Of a DNA stretch of 64,000 bases, positions 1-11,899 are shown in pieces. The position numbers and the translations under genes were made by a program. The notes beneath the pieces were generated by a model that searched no databases, had not been told where the DNA came from, and was given only the letters and a program-made list of their open reading frames with translations. Each line of letters starts with the position of its first letter. The first letter of the stretch is position 1. The stretch spans positions 29,740,932 through 29,804,931 of the forward strand of contig OX453272.1 in the NCBI GenBank assembly GCA_949710005.1, in the 5' to 3' direction. This stretch comes from Ricordea florida. Taxonomy: Eukaryota > Cnidaria > Anthozoa > Corallimorpharia > Ricordeidae.

Positions 1-247
1 TCCCCTCCTCATTATTAAATTAAAATATTGGCAGAGAAAGGGTTCAGTAAAAAAATGTAAACTTATAATGCAATATTAATTATCATTGTATAAAGCAAGT
101 GTATGGTATCTAGGAAGAATAACTATTCAAATCTAGTGAGCTAAAGAGATACCACTAAAGCACCAAACACCAATAAAATACTAAACGTCTGGTGAATATC
201 AAACTAAGTATTCAACATTTACACATCATTATCACTTTTTTTCTTAC

Positions 248-3200
248 CCTGTACAAACTTAAGAATCTGATCATACTGTTCCTTGGCCTGGCTTTCCTTT
301 ACCAAATCAATCTTGTTTTGTAAGATAATTATATGTTTAAGTTTCATGATTTCTATTGCTGCCAAATGTTCTGAGGTTTGAGGCTGTGGGCAGGACTCAT
401 TCCCAGCTGAAATGAAAAGATGAAAATATATCATGTACTAATTGATTTACTTAACTTGACATTTGAAATAAACTTCAATTTACTGTAATACTTTCATAAT
501 GGTGTAAAATTCAAAAATAAACCTTAACTTTCACTGTCTCTCTTTTACTAGAGGTGTAAAAAAATTACAAAATTTAACATACCTAAATGGATGCTAAAAA
601 TGGTGGATTTTACCTTGCAAAGGACTGGTGTCATATCCATGGGGTAGCACAAATGTTCTTTACAGTAGAGAACAAAACTAAGCAAACAACGCAGATGCAA
701 TGCAGATGCGCGTTAGCTACAATGCACACTTGTGTCAGAGCCAATGCACACGTCTGTGTTAGCTGCAACACATCAGGCAGGAAAAGATTTTTCTTCTGTT
801 ATTCACTAACAGCTTTCCTTTGTGTGGCATTGTTGTAATAAGAAAAAAATTAAAGAAATTCTTGGGTTTGAAGAAGTTCAATAATCACTGGTCTTAACCA
901 CAAATAGTGTTTTTACTCGGGCTACCTGTGGTAGCACGAGTCTAGGTTTCGGTTTCCTATAAGTCTATCGACAACGTCGAGAATGAGCAAGCCTGCGCTG
1001 CTCGCGGTCTGCGGTGTCCCTGAAGGCATGAAAGCAAGGCGCCTTATTCGCAGACATCCTCGTGCTGCGAAGTGTTTATGCGATGACTATGAAGAATTAT
1101 TTTACTTCTGTGACGCTCACCACTCTCACAAACGCACACGCCGTTCGCGGTAGACCCTCACTAAAAGATGTCGAGCATATTGGAATCTTTCAAGATGATA
1201 CATGTGGTTCCAGAATCAAGAGCCTTTGGACTTATACCAATGACAGTGGGGATAAGTTTTTTATTTATTCTTTTGTTTACAATTTTGAACAGTTTCTTTT
1301 GCAGTCTATCGTTCGTTCAGCTATCAGTAGCTAGCTTGTTGATCGCTGCCCTGTACATGGTTCTGGTTGCACTACATTTCATAATTGTGTCGGCAAAGAC
1401 TTTGATATACTCTCTACAAAATGACTGTGATGTATTGGAAAAAGCTGTTCAATTATCTGTATTTGTTCATCCCAATAAAGAGTCCCATTTATTAGAGGAA
1501 TGCAGGTCTCGTTATGCTAAGTTCCGTATTCATCAGTTTGAGCACAAGCCTCGTCTTATTCAAACTCAAGTTTTTCTACCTGCGTGGTCGTGTGGAAAGA
1601 CATTAGCAGGAACAGGCGAAATCGGAAGAATAGTATATCCGATTGAGGAGTAATATTGTTGTTTTTCCCCACATATCGCTTCTTCGCCGTCGATAACTTG
1701 GAATCACGATGAATGGCATCAGGTTTCACAATTGTTTTTCTACCATGGGAACCAAAGAAGCTGATCGGTAAACATTAATCCGATTAGTAAACAAACCCAA
1801 TTATCACTGAAATTTCTGTAAAACCTTAGAAATCTTTCTGATAAAATCACTCAGCAACACGACGTCGACAAGAATTGCGGTGCGATATACAGTCTGGTAG
1901 GTTTTTTGCGGTCGTGGAATCAGCCATATAGAATACAAAATATATAAACCCAGGAGCTCCTGATAAACCTTAATCGTAAACTGACATTCACGTTTGTTCA
2001 AAGCGGTATTAAAGTGTAGCCCGAGTGAACGCTTCCGAGAGCGTCTAGTTCATGATGCATTTTGTGTGTATATCTTGGTTTACTTGCACGAAGTTCTGGT
2101 CTGCACTGTATACCCAAGGCACTGAGACAAACACTGGATTCAAACTTCCTAAGCTTTGCATGTTCTTTTTTCTTATAAGATAATACATGGCAGTGTGGAG
2201 ATATGAAATTTCACTTCAAGTGTTAAAAAATATTTTACAAGTGAGGAAAGTAAAGAAGTGAATTAATTTCAACACAACAAGAAGTTTTGTATCTACAAGA
2301 AGCCAAGCAATTTTCTTTTTAGTACATAAAATTTAAACGCAGACTGGGTGGTAGCAAATCAAATTATGGCTTGTACTTGCATTTACTATCACAATAATAA
2401 CAATAATAATAATAATAACAACAACGACGTAGCAATCCATGTATAAGCCACACCTTTTTACGCAAAATTTTTGCCAAAAATTGCAGATGCAGCTTATCTT
2501 CTGTACCACCTGAGACTGGGCCTCTAAAGGACTTCATTTATATTCATATTTATAAGAACTCTGTTACTTACTTGGAATGCAACACTACAGTAGTTATGTA
2601 CTTTATAGTCCATCAATAGCAATGTGACAGCTGGTCATGCCATTAAACTGTTGTATCTAACTAATTGGAAATGGACAAATGACAACTTTTCCTTTAGAAG
2701 CTCGGTTACTAAACATTTGTTTACTCTGCTATGGCCAGGTTTCTTTATGGAGAATTTCAAAGTGTTAAATCTTAAAACTCCAACCAAGAGACAGTTATGA
2801 GTTTAAGATATGTGAACTCAAACGGAAAGGAAAATTTTAAAGCAAACATTTTGATACCTATAAAATTCAAGTGAAAGTGTGGCAATTGCTATGGCAGTGG
2901 TAAGTAACTGTGAAGTTACCATAAAGTGGTGGTGGTGGGCAGAGCTTATACAGGGACGTTTACAGCAATCATAATCATGTTTACTGCTGCAAAACATTTG
3001 TATTTCAACTTACCTATGAGCAGAAGTGCAGCATCCATGACTGCTGCTCCGTTCAACATAGTTGCCATAAGAATGTCATGACCAGGACAGTCAACAAACG
3101 ACACATGCCTAATGTAAAATGAAGAACCCATTATAAATAAAGCACCACTATGTGGTGACTCTTCTTTCTTGCCAAAAAGCTTAGAGCAGGTTACTTAATC

Positions 3201-6200
3201 AAGGTTTAGACAGTGCTTGACAAAACCATTGTCTGATTTTAATTTTGGCTGCTCTAACTTTAACCTTTCAATACCATTCATACCACACCAGAATAAATAG
3301 TCAGTAACTGCTCACTCAAAATGAACAAATTTTATTAAATCAATAGCTAACTGGTCTGTTACAAACCCTTCTAATTTTACTTAAGCTGCAGCTTTAGTTG
3401 GACACCATTCAAATAACCAGACAACATCTTCACGCCAATTGAAAAAACTACATGGCCAGGTTTGACTGTACATGGTCTGGCCCGGTTGAAACACCATCAT
3501 TTTCTTGTACAAAACATAAGCATGACTTTGGAGCAACATTGGCATGGCATTTGATTCGGATGGCATACAGTGTGCCCAACCCAACCTTCATTTCATATAA
3601 CCAGAAGGAGAAAGGCCTCAGTCAAATGTCTGGATTTGGTTCAGCACATGAGATAACCCAGTATGAACCACCTGCTTCTCAAGAGTCAAATAATGCAAAA
3701 GACTCTGTCAAACTAAAAGTTCTTGTAGCACTAAATACCAAATTGACTCAGATGTGGCTCTTTAGCCGTATCATTCAGAACATCAAAAGTATGGCATCTC
3801 AGCCGGGCCTCATTTGGGTTCCCCTGTTGCTTCTCATCTCAAATGCAAAAAACAACTCTTCAATTTACCTCCAAAATATTTTGATGATTTCTCAAATGAA
3901 TTGTATTAGTCATAAATATAGCTAAAGTTATAGTCTTAAATTTCCCTTTCATACCTAATTAGTCTGAATTTCCCATTACACCCCATTCTGTCACATGGGA
4001 ACACATCTTCCCTGGCACTACCAGCAGAGCGGTAGCATCCAGGTCTGGGACAAGAACTATTATCACACTTGTAGATCTACAAACAGAAGGAAATGCACAT
4101 TACCAACACTGATGGCCACCTTATTACATGGGTGATTCACTTGCTTAACAACTATTGTACTGATACCCCTGTATGGTCAAAACAAGTTAGTTTGATCATT
4201 CTTGGCAGAAACAGGGTTACAGAAAGAAGGCAGTATATAAATGCTGCTGTCTTCCTTAGGAAGTTATTTTCCTGTTTAGTGATACAGACAGACTAAAGAT
4301 AATTTAACATAACTATAAAATCTAAATATCGATATTACAGGTTAAATTTGATTTAACCAAGGTTGATTTGTAATTTCTTTGTCTATGTTTATGAAAACAA
4401 ATACCAGACATTACAAACCCACATAGGTTAAATAAAATTTAACCTGTAACACAGATACCAAACATAGTTTCAAACTGTACTCAAAACTACACAATAGCCA
4501 AAAAGTTTGGGACATTGCATTCTGGTAACAAAGATGGTATTTTCCCCACCCCTCCCAATCTTTCCACTGTTGAGACCCAAATATGCTTGCCAAATGATTT
4601 TAGGAATCAGTATTTAGTGGGGAAGGGGAAGAAAGGGCAAAGACAGAGTAATAAACAAGAAACAGCAGGATCTTAGATGTTCAAATTCATGGCAATATTT
4701 CATGGAGGGTACCAGAGACAATTGGCCAGGACTGTGGGTTCACATAGTGCGGCAGATATCAAAGATGTACTTGACCTTGGCATTAGCATATCCTAACTTG
4801 ATTGTAATGTTCCTTTCCAGTTCATTCTTAAATCTAACAGTCTGAAAAACAATTCAACAGATGCATTTGATATTGATTTCACTTTGAAATACTGTGTCCA
4901 TAATCTAACCTATTATTATTCAAAATGAGAAGAAAAATTTCATGAGAAGAGAAATTTCATATCTCCAAGCAACTATGTAATTTTCTTTTTGATATCATAT
5001 AAAATTGAGTGGTATACCAAGTGCTATGATATCAATAAACAGGATATCATGTTCAAGGCTGCTACCTAACGGGCGCCCAGTCACCTGGGGCACCAAAGTT
5101 GCAAGCTTGGGCATCCAAATTTCTGTTTTAGGAGCCCACACAGGCAACCTGACTTAACAGACAAGAATGCTCCCAGCGTCTTAAATTGGGTCCATCTGCT
5201 AGGCCTTCACAGTCGAAATAATTATATACGTGTATTTGGCCATAATCCCATGATGCAGAATTTCCACAAACCTGCAGCCTAAATTTTCCGACTTTCATCC
5301 TGACAGTAGTTGGAGACTGGGTCTTAGGTATAATTCCCAAATATAGAATTGCAAAATTTTGGTCTATTTATTTGTCGCTTGAGTTGCATGTCCACCATTC
5401 ACACCAGCCTTCATCAAATTGCCTTCTATCATCATTCAGTGTTGGAGAGACTGCACACAGTATGATGTTTGTAACTCATGTGATTTCATAAATAAAGAAA
5501 ACTTTTAATATGTAGAGTTGTTTGCTCTTTTACTTTGCTGCAAGTACATAGTGCCTTATTTCGCGCCAAATTTACAGTCGATGTCAGCGATGATAAGTGC
5601 CCATTTTGTGCCGAAATTACAAGTGATTCCTTTAGCTTTAGCCCAATACAATGGAGTCCTCACAACAGGTAAGGATTAGCCATAGGTTTTGATTTATTCT
5701 CTTTTAAACTTAAGGAACATAACTAGGCTTCCAGTTCGATAACATAATTTGATTCCCTTTCAAAACAGCAAATACCTTTTTATTTTTATTTAAGCTGACT
5801 ACAACTGAAAATATTATCATTGTTGTTGAAATGACAATTCACCCTTAGTCATTCATGTCTCTGAGGTAGCATCCTTTTTTCTCTACTAAATTAACTGTAG
5901 CTGCACATCACAGGCATGGTAGCTGTAACTTCCTGGGCTCCTAGAGCTGTGGCTTGGGCTCCTTACTAGAAATTACTGAAATTCTTCTTAAGCAGCAGCC
6001 TTGATGTTCATCAATCGTCATACCACTCAATTTATATAAGAAACATTATTATATACTACTCATTACCAGAGAGTGAGGTCATTACGGGAAATCTCAGACC
6101 AAGGAGTTGATGTATTGACCAAGCGATAGCAAGGTCAATATGTCAAGGCCGAGGTCTGAGATTACCTTATAATGAGCAAACAGACGAGGTTAATAAGTTA

Positions 6201-8535
6201 GTTATTATATGGCTTTGGGTGCACAAGAGGTCATTCTAGGTCATGTTCACTAAACCAAAACACACCTGACCATGCGATCGAAACCAGAAGTGACAGAAGA
6301 AACAGTTTCTTTGAAGGTGAGACAACTTTAGTCTAAAATAAAAAAAAAATTATTTTTTTGAAACATTTTCATAATGCCCAGTCATCATGACAACTTCATC
6401 GGCTTTAAGGGTGTACCCCAAATTCTAGGGTTGTTAACTATTCATATATTCACGCTGTTCTCTTCCTTATCACTTATTCATACCAATGTTCTGGCAACAA
6501 CACAGTATGTTTCCAAAGAGCACAAACTCTTTGATCTGGGTGAGATATTTTTCTTTCATTAACAGAGAAGAAAAAAACCCTAGGGACTAAGATAATGTCT
6601 GCTTGATTGATTTTAAATTCATAGAATGATAAACATGATTAGCAAGCTTCATTGATTGTTTATTGCAAAATAAAAACTTAGCAAATTACACAATGCAATT
6701 GTGGTAATTTCCACTTACACATTAGGCTATACCGTAAATCGTGGTAACATGGAGGAAAATAATTATTAAAGAATTCCCTGAGTTGAAAAAAAAATCAGGG
6801 TTTTTAATTGAACTTTCTTTATTGGGCAATAAATAAAGGTCCTCAAACAATTTTTGTTAATTGTATTCTGGGAGGAACAGATAACATGAAAAATGACAAT
6901 GCTTGTAATGACCGAACAGACGAGGTTAATAAGTTATTTATTATACTGCCTTTTTGGCACTGGAAAAAGAAAAACGGAAGGGTTCTTCAATATCTGCTTG
7001 CACACACAAAAGGTCATTTGAGGTCATGTTCACTGAACTGAAACACACCTGACCAAGCAATCGAAACCAGAGCTGACAGAAGAAACAGTTTCTTTGAAAA
7101 TGAGACAACTTTTGTCTATAAAAAAATTTTTTTGAAAAATTTCTTGATGCCCAGTCATTACAAGAAAATCTTGTCCGCTCAGCAGTCAATCAGAGTGCAC
7201 ATACTATTCTAGCCATATAATAATTAGCTCTTATTAACCGAGCAGGAGGTCTGTATGGGGGAATCTTGACCGAGGTCATCAGTACAGACCAAACACAGTG
7301 AGGTCTGTACACAAAACCAAGGTCAGGTTTCTCCCATACAGACCAACTAAGCTCAATTAATACGACAAGAACAATTTAATTTCTTTAATGTAACTAGTTT
7401 GGCCCAGCTGATATTTTCATTGCGAGCGGTGATGAGCCTAACTTAATTCTGCCATGACTTGCTCATCCTCTATACTTTTTCCTCATCAGGCTTTTTGGCA
7501 CTTCCATAAATAAATATCATTAGAAGAAATAGTCAATATTTTCACATTTTTGTTTGCAACTTTTCACCGCAAAATGTAACCAGTCTAGACACCGGTCTAG
7601 ATGGGAAAATCTAGACCGCATTTCATATCAGTTTTAACTGATCAAATTCTTGAATTCCGTAGATCCCAGTTCTTGTGTGACAAATCCATATAATAATAAT
7701 AATTAATTGTTATTATAACTTACTGAAAAAGGAGAAATTGCAAAATTGTCAGTTCTTAAAAAAATGTTACAACTAGCAAACAAGTTACATTTCAAATAAT
7801 CCATAATGTGGCCTTTTCCTTACAGTGTGCATGTAGATAAAAAAAAATGATTAAAAGATCACTCGCCTGCACTCCTGATAAAGCTTTTACAACTGTTGAT
7901 TTACCATGAGCTACATGACCTATTGTACCTGCAAAACAGTTAATTGACACAAACTAATTATCCCAAGTCTGTACAACGGTATCTTTGATTTTATAGGGAA
8001 AAACGGCGAGATTTCTGTATAACCCCACAGTTCTGTACTGCTCCGTATTTTCGAACCACAAAATGTTTTCACGTTCATTAACCCAAAGAATTACAGCTGC
8101 AGCATGCATAGTGGAATATGGGATCATAAGGAAATCTTGCCAGAAAAAGTTACGTTTCTAAAATAGTATACCTTTCGGTTCTGTGTGATCTACGAATATT
8201 TCTATCAAAATTAATTATGGCCGGCCTACACGTGAACGCAGACTAACATAAAGGTCATGAAGTAAGATAACAAAAACATCTATACCTACCAACATTTATT
8301 GTTGCTTGCCGGCTTATAACCTCTGGAGTCAGTGGATTGAGTTCGGAAGTTTCCTGACCGAGAAACAAAAAGATCATTTCTCAAAACCATCCATCTCAAA
8401 TTAATAAGCTAAGACGAAATACGAAACACACGGATCAGAGGCTTTGACTTCGAATTTTACCAATTTCGACAAATCTTGCTTCGATAAATGAGGTTGCCCT
8501 GTAGTGACTTGACTGGATACATTATCTGTAGCCAT
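248..8535 (-). CDS. EIF2S3: Eukaryotic translation initiation factor 2 subunit gamma, 5' part of gene (3' part outside window)
   Basis: This is the GTP-binding subunit of eIF2, which carries Met-tRNAi to the 40S ribosome in the cytosol. Coding exons in transcript order are 8461-8535, 8290-8353, 7867-7928, 4776-4841, 3955-4076, 3014-3108 and 248-406. All phases join cleanly and give about 214 residues of a family usually near 470. The product starts MATDNVSSQ and contains the G1 P-loop GHVAHGKST, the switch I stretch [19 protein letters not shown], a zinc-knuckle-like segment with four cysteines ([11 protein letters not shown]...CDRMGC), the G3 motif VDCPGHD and the G4 motif NKID. The ATG at 8535 is chosen because the next residues match the family N-terminus ([10 protein letters not shown]). 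The intron after exon 3 appears to use a GC donor (CAG|GCGAGT). Family assignment is very secure; the exon edges are my own reading. Confidence 0.96.
916..2048 (+). mobile_element. Helitron-like non-autonomous element, copy 1
   Basis: The element lies in an EIF2S3 intron. It begins CTCGGGCTACC, which forms a hairpin with a nearby inverted copy. Near the other end, GTAGCCCGAGT is the inverted copy of the 5' terminus, followed by a short hairpin (ACGCTT..GAGCGT) and a final CTAG next to T. An internal copy of the 5' terminus placed just before a 3' hairpin is the asymmetric terminal inverted repeat layout described for Helitron2/Helentron-type elements. Related copies are at 35495-36528 and 50923-51917. 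An internal frame at 1168-1653 could encode 161 residues with strongly hydrophobic stretches near residues 20-80; I do not recognise it. No Rep/helicase is present. Confidence 0.65.
2393..2427. repeat. AAT/AAC microsatellite
   Basis: A short run of trinucleotides of the type AATAAT/AACAAC lies in an EIF2S3 intron. It is seen directly and has no further feature. Confidence 0.8.
3185..3421. repeat. Harbinger-like MITE copy, degraded ends
   Basis: This stretch of an EIF2S3 intron is clearly homologous along most of its length to 40081-40325: it shares the blocks around GTTGGACACC and CATACCACACCA and ends close to AAATAACC. The ends here are worn, whereas the second copy keeps GGGCC-type inverted termini. 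The superfamily is an inference from the terminus only. Confidence 0.5.
6060..7370. repeat. Cluster of foldback repeats in EIF2S3 intron 3
   Basis: Two related copies sit at about 6173-6390 and 6905-7170. They share blocks such as ACAGACGAGGTTAATAAGTTA, GGTCATGTTCACT and AGAAGAAACAGTTTCTTTGAA. The first is preceded by an inverted pair around TCTCAGACC/GGTCTGAGA. A further foldback at about 7240-7350 pairs GGTCTGTATGGG with CCCATACAGACC. They look like non-autonomous DNA elements. No protein domain is seen anywhere in this 3-kb intron (4842-7866). Confidence 0.55.
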
Positions 8536-8544
8536 CACTTTCTA

Positions 8545-8770
8545 TGTAACGTTATGAATTGACCAAAAATACGAATTTTCCTTTGGATTTTATCAGCGTG
8601 CCATTTGCAAGATGGCGGCGGATGATGCAACGTAACCCCAAAAGACTAGGAACTAATCTGATTATTCAGCACCAGTCCCTCCTGGAGTAAAGGCTTAGGA
8701 GAATTGGCCGTTTTCTGGGCAAACATTCGACTCATCCCCGGTGTAATAACCACAGCTGACGTCACAGGAC
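8545..8770 (-). promoter_or_regulatory. EIF2S3 promoter with YY1-type and CRE motifs
   Basis: Just upstream of the EIF2S3 start codon there is a YY1-type core (CAAGATGGCGGC, plus strand, 8608-8619) and a full palindromic cAMP-response element TGACGTCA at 8757-8764. No TATA box is obvious. YY1 sites near the start site are typical of TATA-less housekeeping and translation genes. The motifs are seen directly; their use is inferred. Confidence 0.55.
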
Positions 8771-8870
8771 TGATAATCAAGTAATGTTGACGAGCCACAC
8801 GTTATGTCACATGATACACAACTGTACAATCAGAGAATGATAATAAAGCAATATTAAAAACGTCTTCATG

Positions 8871-9246
8871 GGCCACTTGGGTTAGTTGGGCCACTTGGGT
8901 CACTTGGGTCAGCTGGGCCACTTGGGCCAGTTGGGTCAGTTGGGCCAGTTGGGTCACTTGGGCCACATGGGTCAGTTGGGCCAGTTGGGCCACATGGGCC
9001 AGTTGGGTCAGTTGGGTCAGTTGGGCCACATGGGTCAGTTGGGCCAGTTGGGTCACTTGGGCCACATGGGTCAGTTGGGCCAGTTGGGCCACATGGGTCA
9101 CTTGGGCCAGTTGGGTCACTTGGGTCAGTTGGGCCAGTTGGGCCACATGGGTCACTTGGGCCAGTTGGGTCAGTTGGATCACATGGGCCAATTGGGTCAC
9201 TTGTGCCACTTGGGTCACTTGGGCCAGTTGGGTCACTTGGGCCAGT
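8871..9246. repeat. 9-bp minisatellite upstream of EIF2S3
   Basis: About 40 tandem variants of a 9-bp unit (TTGGGYCAS) run without a break. Because the unit is a multiple of three, all frames stay open on both strands and give low-complexity reading frames (GHLGQL-type on plus, TGPSDP or TQLAQV-type on minus). These are a by-product of the repeat, not genes. The array lies about 340 bp upstream of the EIF2S3 start codon. Confidence 0.95.
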
Positions 9247-9309
9247 ACATTTCAGTACACACATTTCGTTTGAAAAGACTCAAAAGACTCAAAAAGACTC
9301 AACTCTTAC

Positions 9310-9325
9310 CTTCTGCTTCCGCCAT
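9310..9325 (-). other. Possible orphan first coding exon (MAEAE) with splice donor
   Basis: On the minus strand, the context GTAAAATGGCGGAAGC is followed by a strong donor (GAAG|GTAAGAG), giving M-A-E-A-E plus one base. Its phase does not fit EIF2S3 exon 2, so it would belong to another transcript. I found no partner exon downstream. It may be a real short first exon, a decoy, or the relic of a lost gene. Confidence 0.3.
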
Positions 9326-9345
9326 TTTACCGATGTCTTTCTTGA

Positions 9346-9357
9346 CACGTGCACGTG
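9346..9357. promoter_or_regulatory. Two abutting CACGTG E-boxes
   Basis: CACGTG occurs twice in immediate succession, just upstream of the possible minus-strand first exon at 9310-9325. CACGTG is the core for MYC/MAX, USF and TFE-type bHLH-zip factors. Its function here is inferred. Confidence 0.5.
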
Positions 9358-9539
9358 ACTTGTAATGGCGCGAAATTATGTACCACGCTACCACCCACCT
9401 CTAGGGTGGTGTGCTGATAATTTTAAAATCCTAAATACATTATTCACAACAAGGGCCTAATAATCTAAAATAATCGATAGCATAAATATTTATTATTTTT
9501 TGGAAAATTGACCACCCCCACACCATGGCCTATCCCATA

Positions 9540-9832
9540 TTTTGTCCTTACCCATGTCACCGGGAACAGTCCCTACTCTTTTCGAACTGTGCCATGGGTT
9601 CTTTTACGTCCCACAGATTATCAGTATCCAGTGTTGTGAGACGGGACCTACGGTTTATCGTCCTTATCCGAGAAGACTAGAAAGTCTTACCATTTGCAAA
9701 TATAACATGAAAAAGACAGCACTTTCTCCTCAGTTATTTTATGACTGAGTGTTGGTCCGGCCGAGGTTTGAACTCACGACCTCCCGCACGGGAGTCCGGT
9801 GCTCTACCAACTGAGCTAACCGGTCGGCGGTA
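9540..9832 (-). repeat. tRNA-derived SINE, copy with tRNA-like head
   Basis: Read on the minus strand, 9752-9830 resembles a tRNA: an A box (TAGCTCAGTTGGTAGAGC) and a B box (GTTCAAACC) at correct spacing, and a partly paired acceptor stem. Mismatches in the acceptor and T stems argue against a working tRNA gene. The body that follows (about 9540-9750) is shared with 40463-40710, including a block around GGTCCCGTCTCAC. Head plus conserved body is the usual SINE structure. The family name is not known to me. Confidence 0.7.
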
Positions 9833-10195
9833 GCTTACAGGTCGGCGATAAAACTTGCAGCACAGATCAGAATTTTCGGCACGAGTTTCTTCACAAATCT
9901 TATTTGAATCCAACAAAACTTTGAACTAGGGAAAGAAAATCAAATGCATTCAGGTAGTTGTAGTCAACTGACATAATTCTGCGAAGCTAATCCAAAAATA
10001 AAGATAATCTATACCTCAAAAGATGAAACATTTACCTAACTAGAACATTTCTTTCTTTCTTTTTATTCCTATGATTCAGTTCCATGATAATGAACATTTA
10101 CAAGAATTGTAAAAATTTACAAGAATTTGTTGGAATTTAAGTCTTCGTAAATTGATTGACAGTAATGCGTTTTGATCCCCCTACCTAACCCAAAT

Positions 10196-11890
10196 TTAAG
10201 TGACCAGTGACCACCTACCAATGACCAGCTACCAGTGACCTGTCACCACCTACCAGTGACCAGTGACCTTTCACCACCTACTAGTGACCAGTGACCAGTG
10301 ACCACCTACCAGTGACCACCTACCAGTGACCAGTGACCACCTACCAGTGACCACCTACCAGTGACCAGTGACCACCTACCAGTGACCACCTACCAGTGAC
10401 CACCTACCAGTGACCAGTGACCACCTACCAGTGACCACTTACCAGTGACCAGTGACCACCTACCAGTGACCACCTAACAGTGACCACCTACCAGTGACCA
10501 GTGACCACCTACCAGTGACCACCTACCAGTGACCAGTGACCACCTACCAGTGACCACCTACCAGTGACCAGTGACCACCTACCAGTGACCACCTACCAGT
10601 GACCACCTACCAGTGACCAGTGACCACCTACCAGTGACCAGTGACCACCTACCAGCAACCAGCTACCAGTGACCAATGACCAGTGAACAGCTACCAGTAT
10701 TTTAGACCCGTCAGTGACCAGTGACCACCTACCAGCAACCAGCTACCAGTGACCAATGACCAGTGAACAGCTACCAGTATTTTAGACCCGTCAGTGACCA
10801 GTGACCACCTACCAGTGACCAGCTACCAGTGACCAGTGACCACCTACTAGTAACCAGTGACCACCTACCAGTGACCAGTGACCAGTGACCAGTGACCACC
10901 TACTAGTAACCAGTGACCAGTGACCACCTACCAGTGACCTGTCACCACCTATCAGTGACCAGTGACCAGTGACCAGCTACCAACGACCACCTACCAGTGA
11001 CCAGCTACCAATGACCAGTGAACAGCTACCAATGACCAGTGAACAGCTAGCCGTATTTTAGACCCGCCAGTGACCAGTGACCACCTCCCAGTGACCAGTG
11101 ACCAGTGACCAGCTACCAACGACCACCTACCAGTGACCAGCTACCAATGACCAGTGAACAGCTAGCCGTATTTTAGACCCGCCAGTGACCAGTGACCACC
11201 TCCCAGTGACCAGTGACCAGTGACCAGCTACCAACGACCACCTACCAGTGACCAGCTACCAATGACCAGTGAACAGCTAGCCGTATTTTAGACCCGCCAG
11301 TGACCAGTGACCACCTCCCAGTGACCAGTGACCAGTGACCAGCTACCAACGACCACCTACCAGTGACCAGCTACCAATGACCAGTGAACAGCTAGCCGTA
11401 TTTTAGACCCGCCAGTGACCAGTGACCACCTCCCAGTGACCAGTGACCAGTGACCAGCTACCAACGACCACCTACCAGTGACCAGCTACCAATGACCAGT
11501 GAACAGCTAGCCGTATTTTAGACCCGCCAGTGACCAGTGACCACCTACCGGTGACCAGTGACCAGCTACCAGTGACCACCCAGCGGTGCCCAGTGACCAC
11601 CTACCAGTAACCAGTGATCACCCATTAATGCCAGTGACCTGCTACCACCTACCAGTGACCTTTCACCACCTACCAGTGACCAGTGACCACCTACCAGTGA
11701 CCAGTGACCACCTTCCAGTGACCACCTACCAGTGACCTTTCACCACCTACCAGTGACCAGCTACCAGTGACTTGTCACCACCTACCATGACCAGTGACCA
11801 GTGACCACCTACCGGTGACCAGTCACCAGCTACCAGTGACCAGTAACCACCTACCAGTGACCAGCTACCAATGACCAGTTAACAGCTACC
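10196..11890. repeat. Large minisatellite with 115-bp higher-order repeat
   Basis: The array is built from CAGTGACC and ACCACCTACC words in 7-bp and 14-bp combinations over about 1.7 kb. A marker phrase, GTATTTTAGACCCG, recurs at 11053, 11168, 11283, 11398 and 11513, exactly 115 bp apart, so the middle is a near-identical higher-order array. An earlier 80-bp duplication has the same marker at 10697 and 10777, and the marker appears once more at the array's end (11892). No gene is present. Confidence 0.95.
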
Positions 11891-11899
11891 AGTATTTTA

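Noticed and set aside
8802..9365. Three overlapping 132-159 aa frames with repeats such as GHLGQL, TQLAQV and TGPSDP
   Set aside because: They are the translations of the 9-bp minisatellite in different frames. The collagen-like look of one frame is due to the unit length, with no signal peptide or other domain.
9752..9830. Functional tRNA gene on the minus strand
   Set aside because: The A and B boxes are good but acceptor and T stems have mismatches, and the sequence continues into a SINE body found elsewhere.
10196..11890. CRISPR-like array of spaced repeats
   Set aside because: The units are contiguous and similar throughout with no unique spacers, and the host is a eukaryote. It is a minisatellite.
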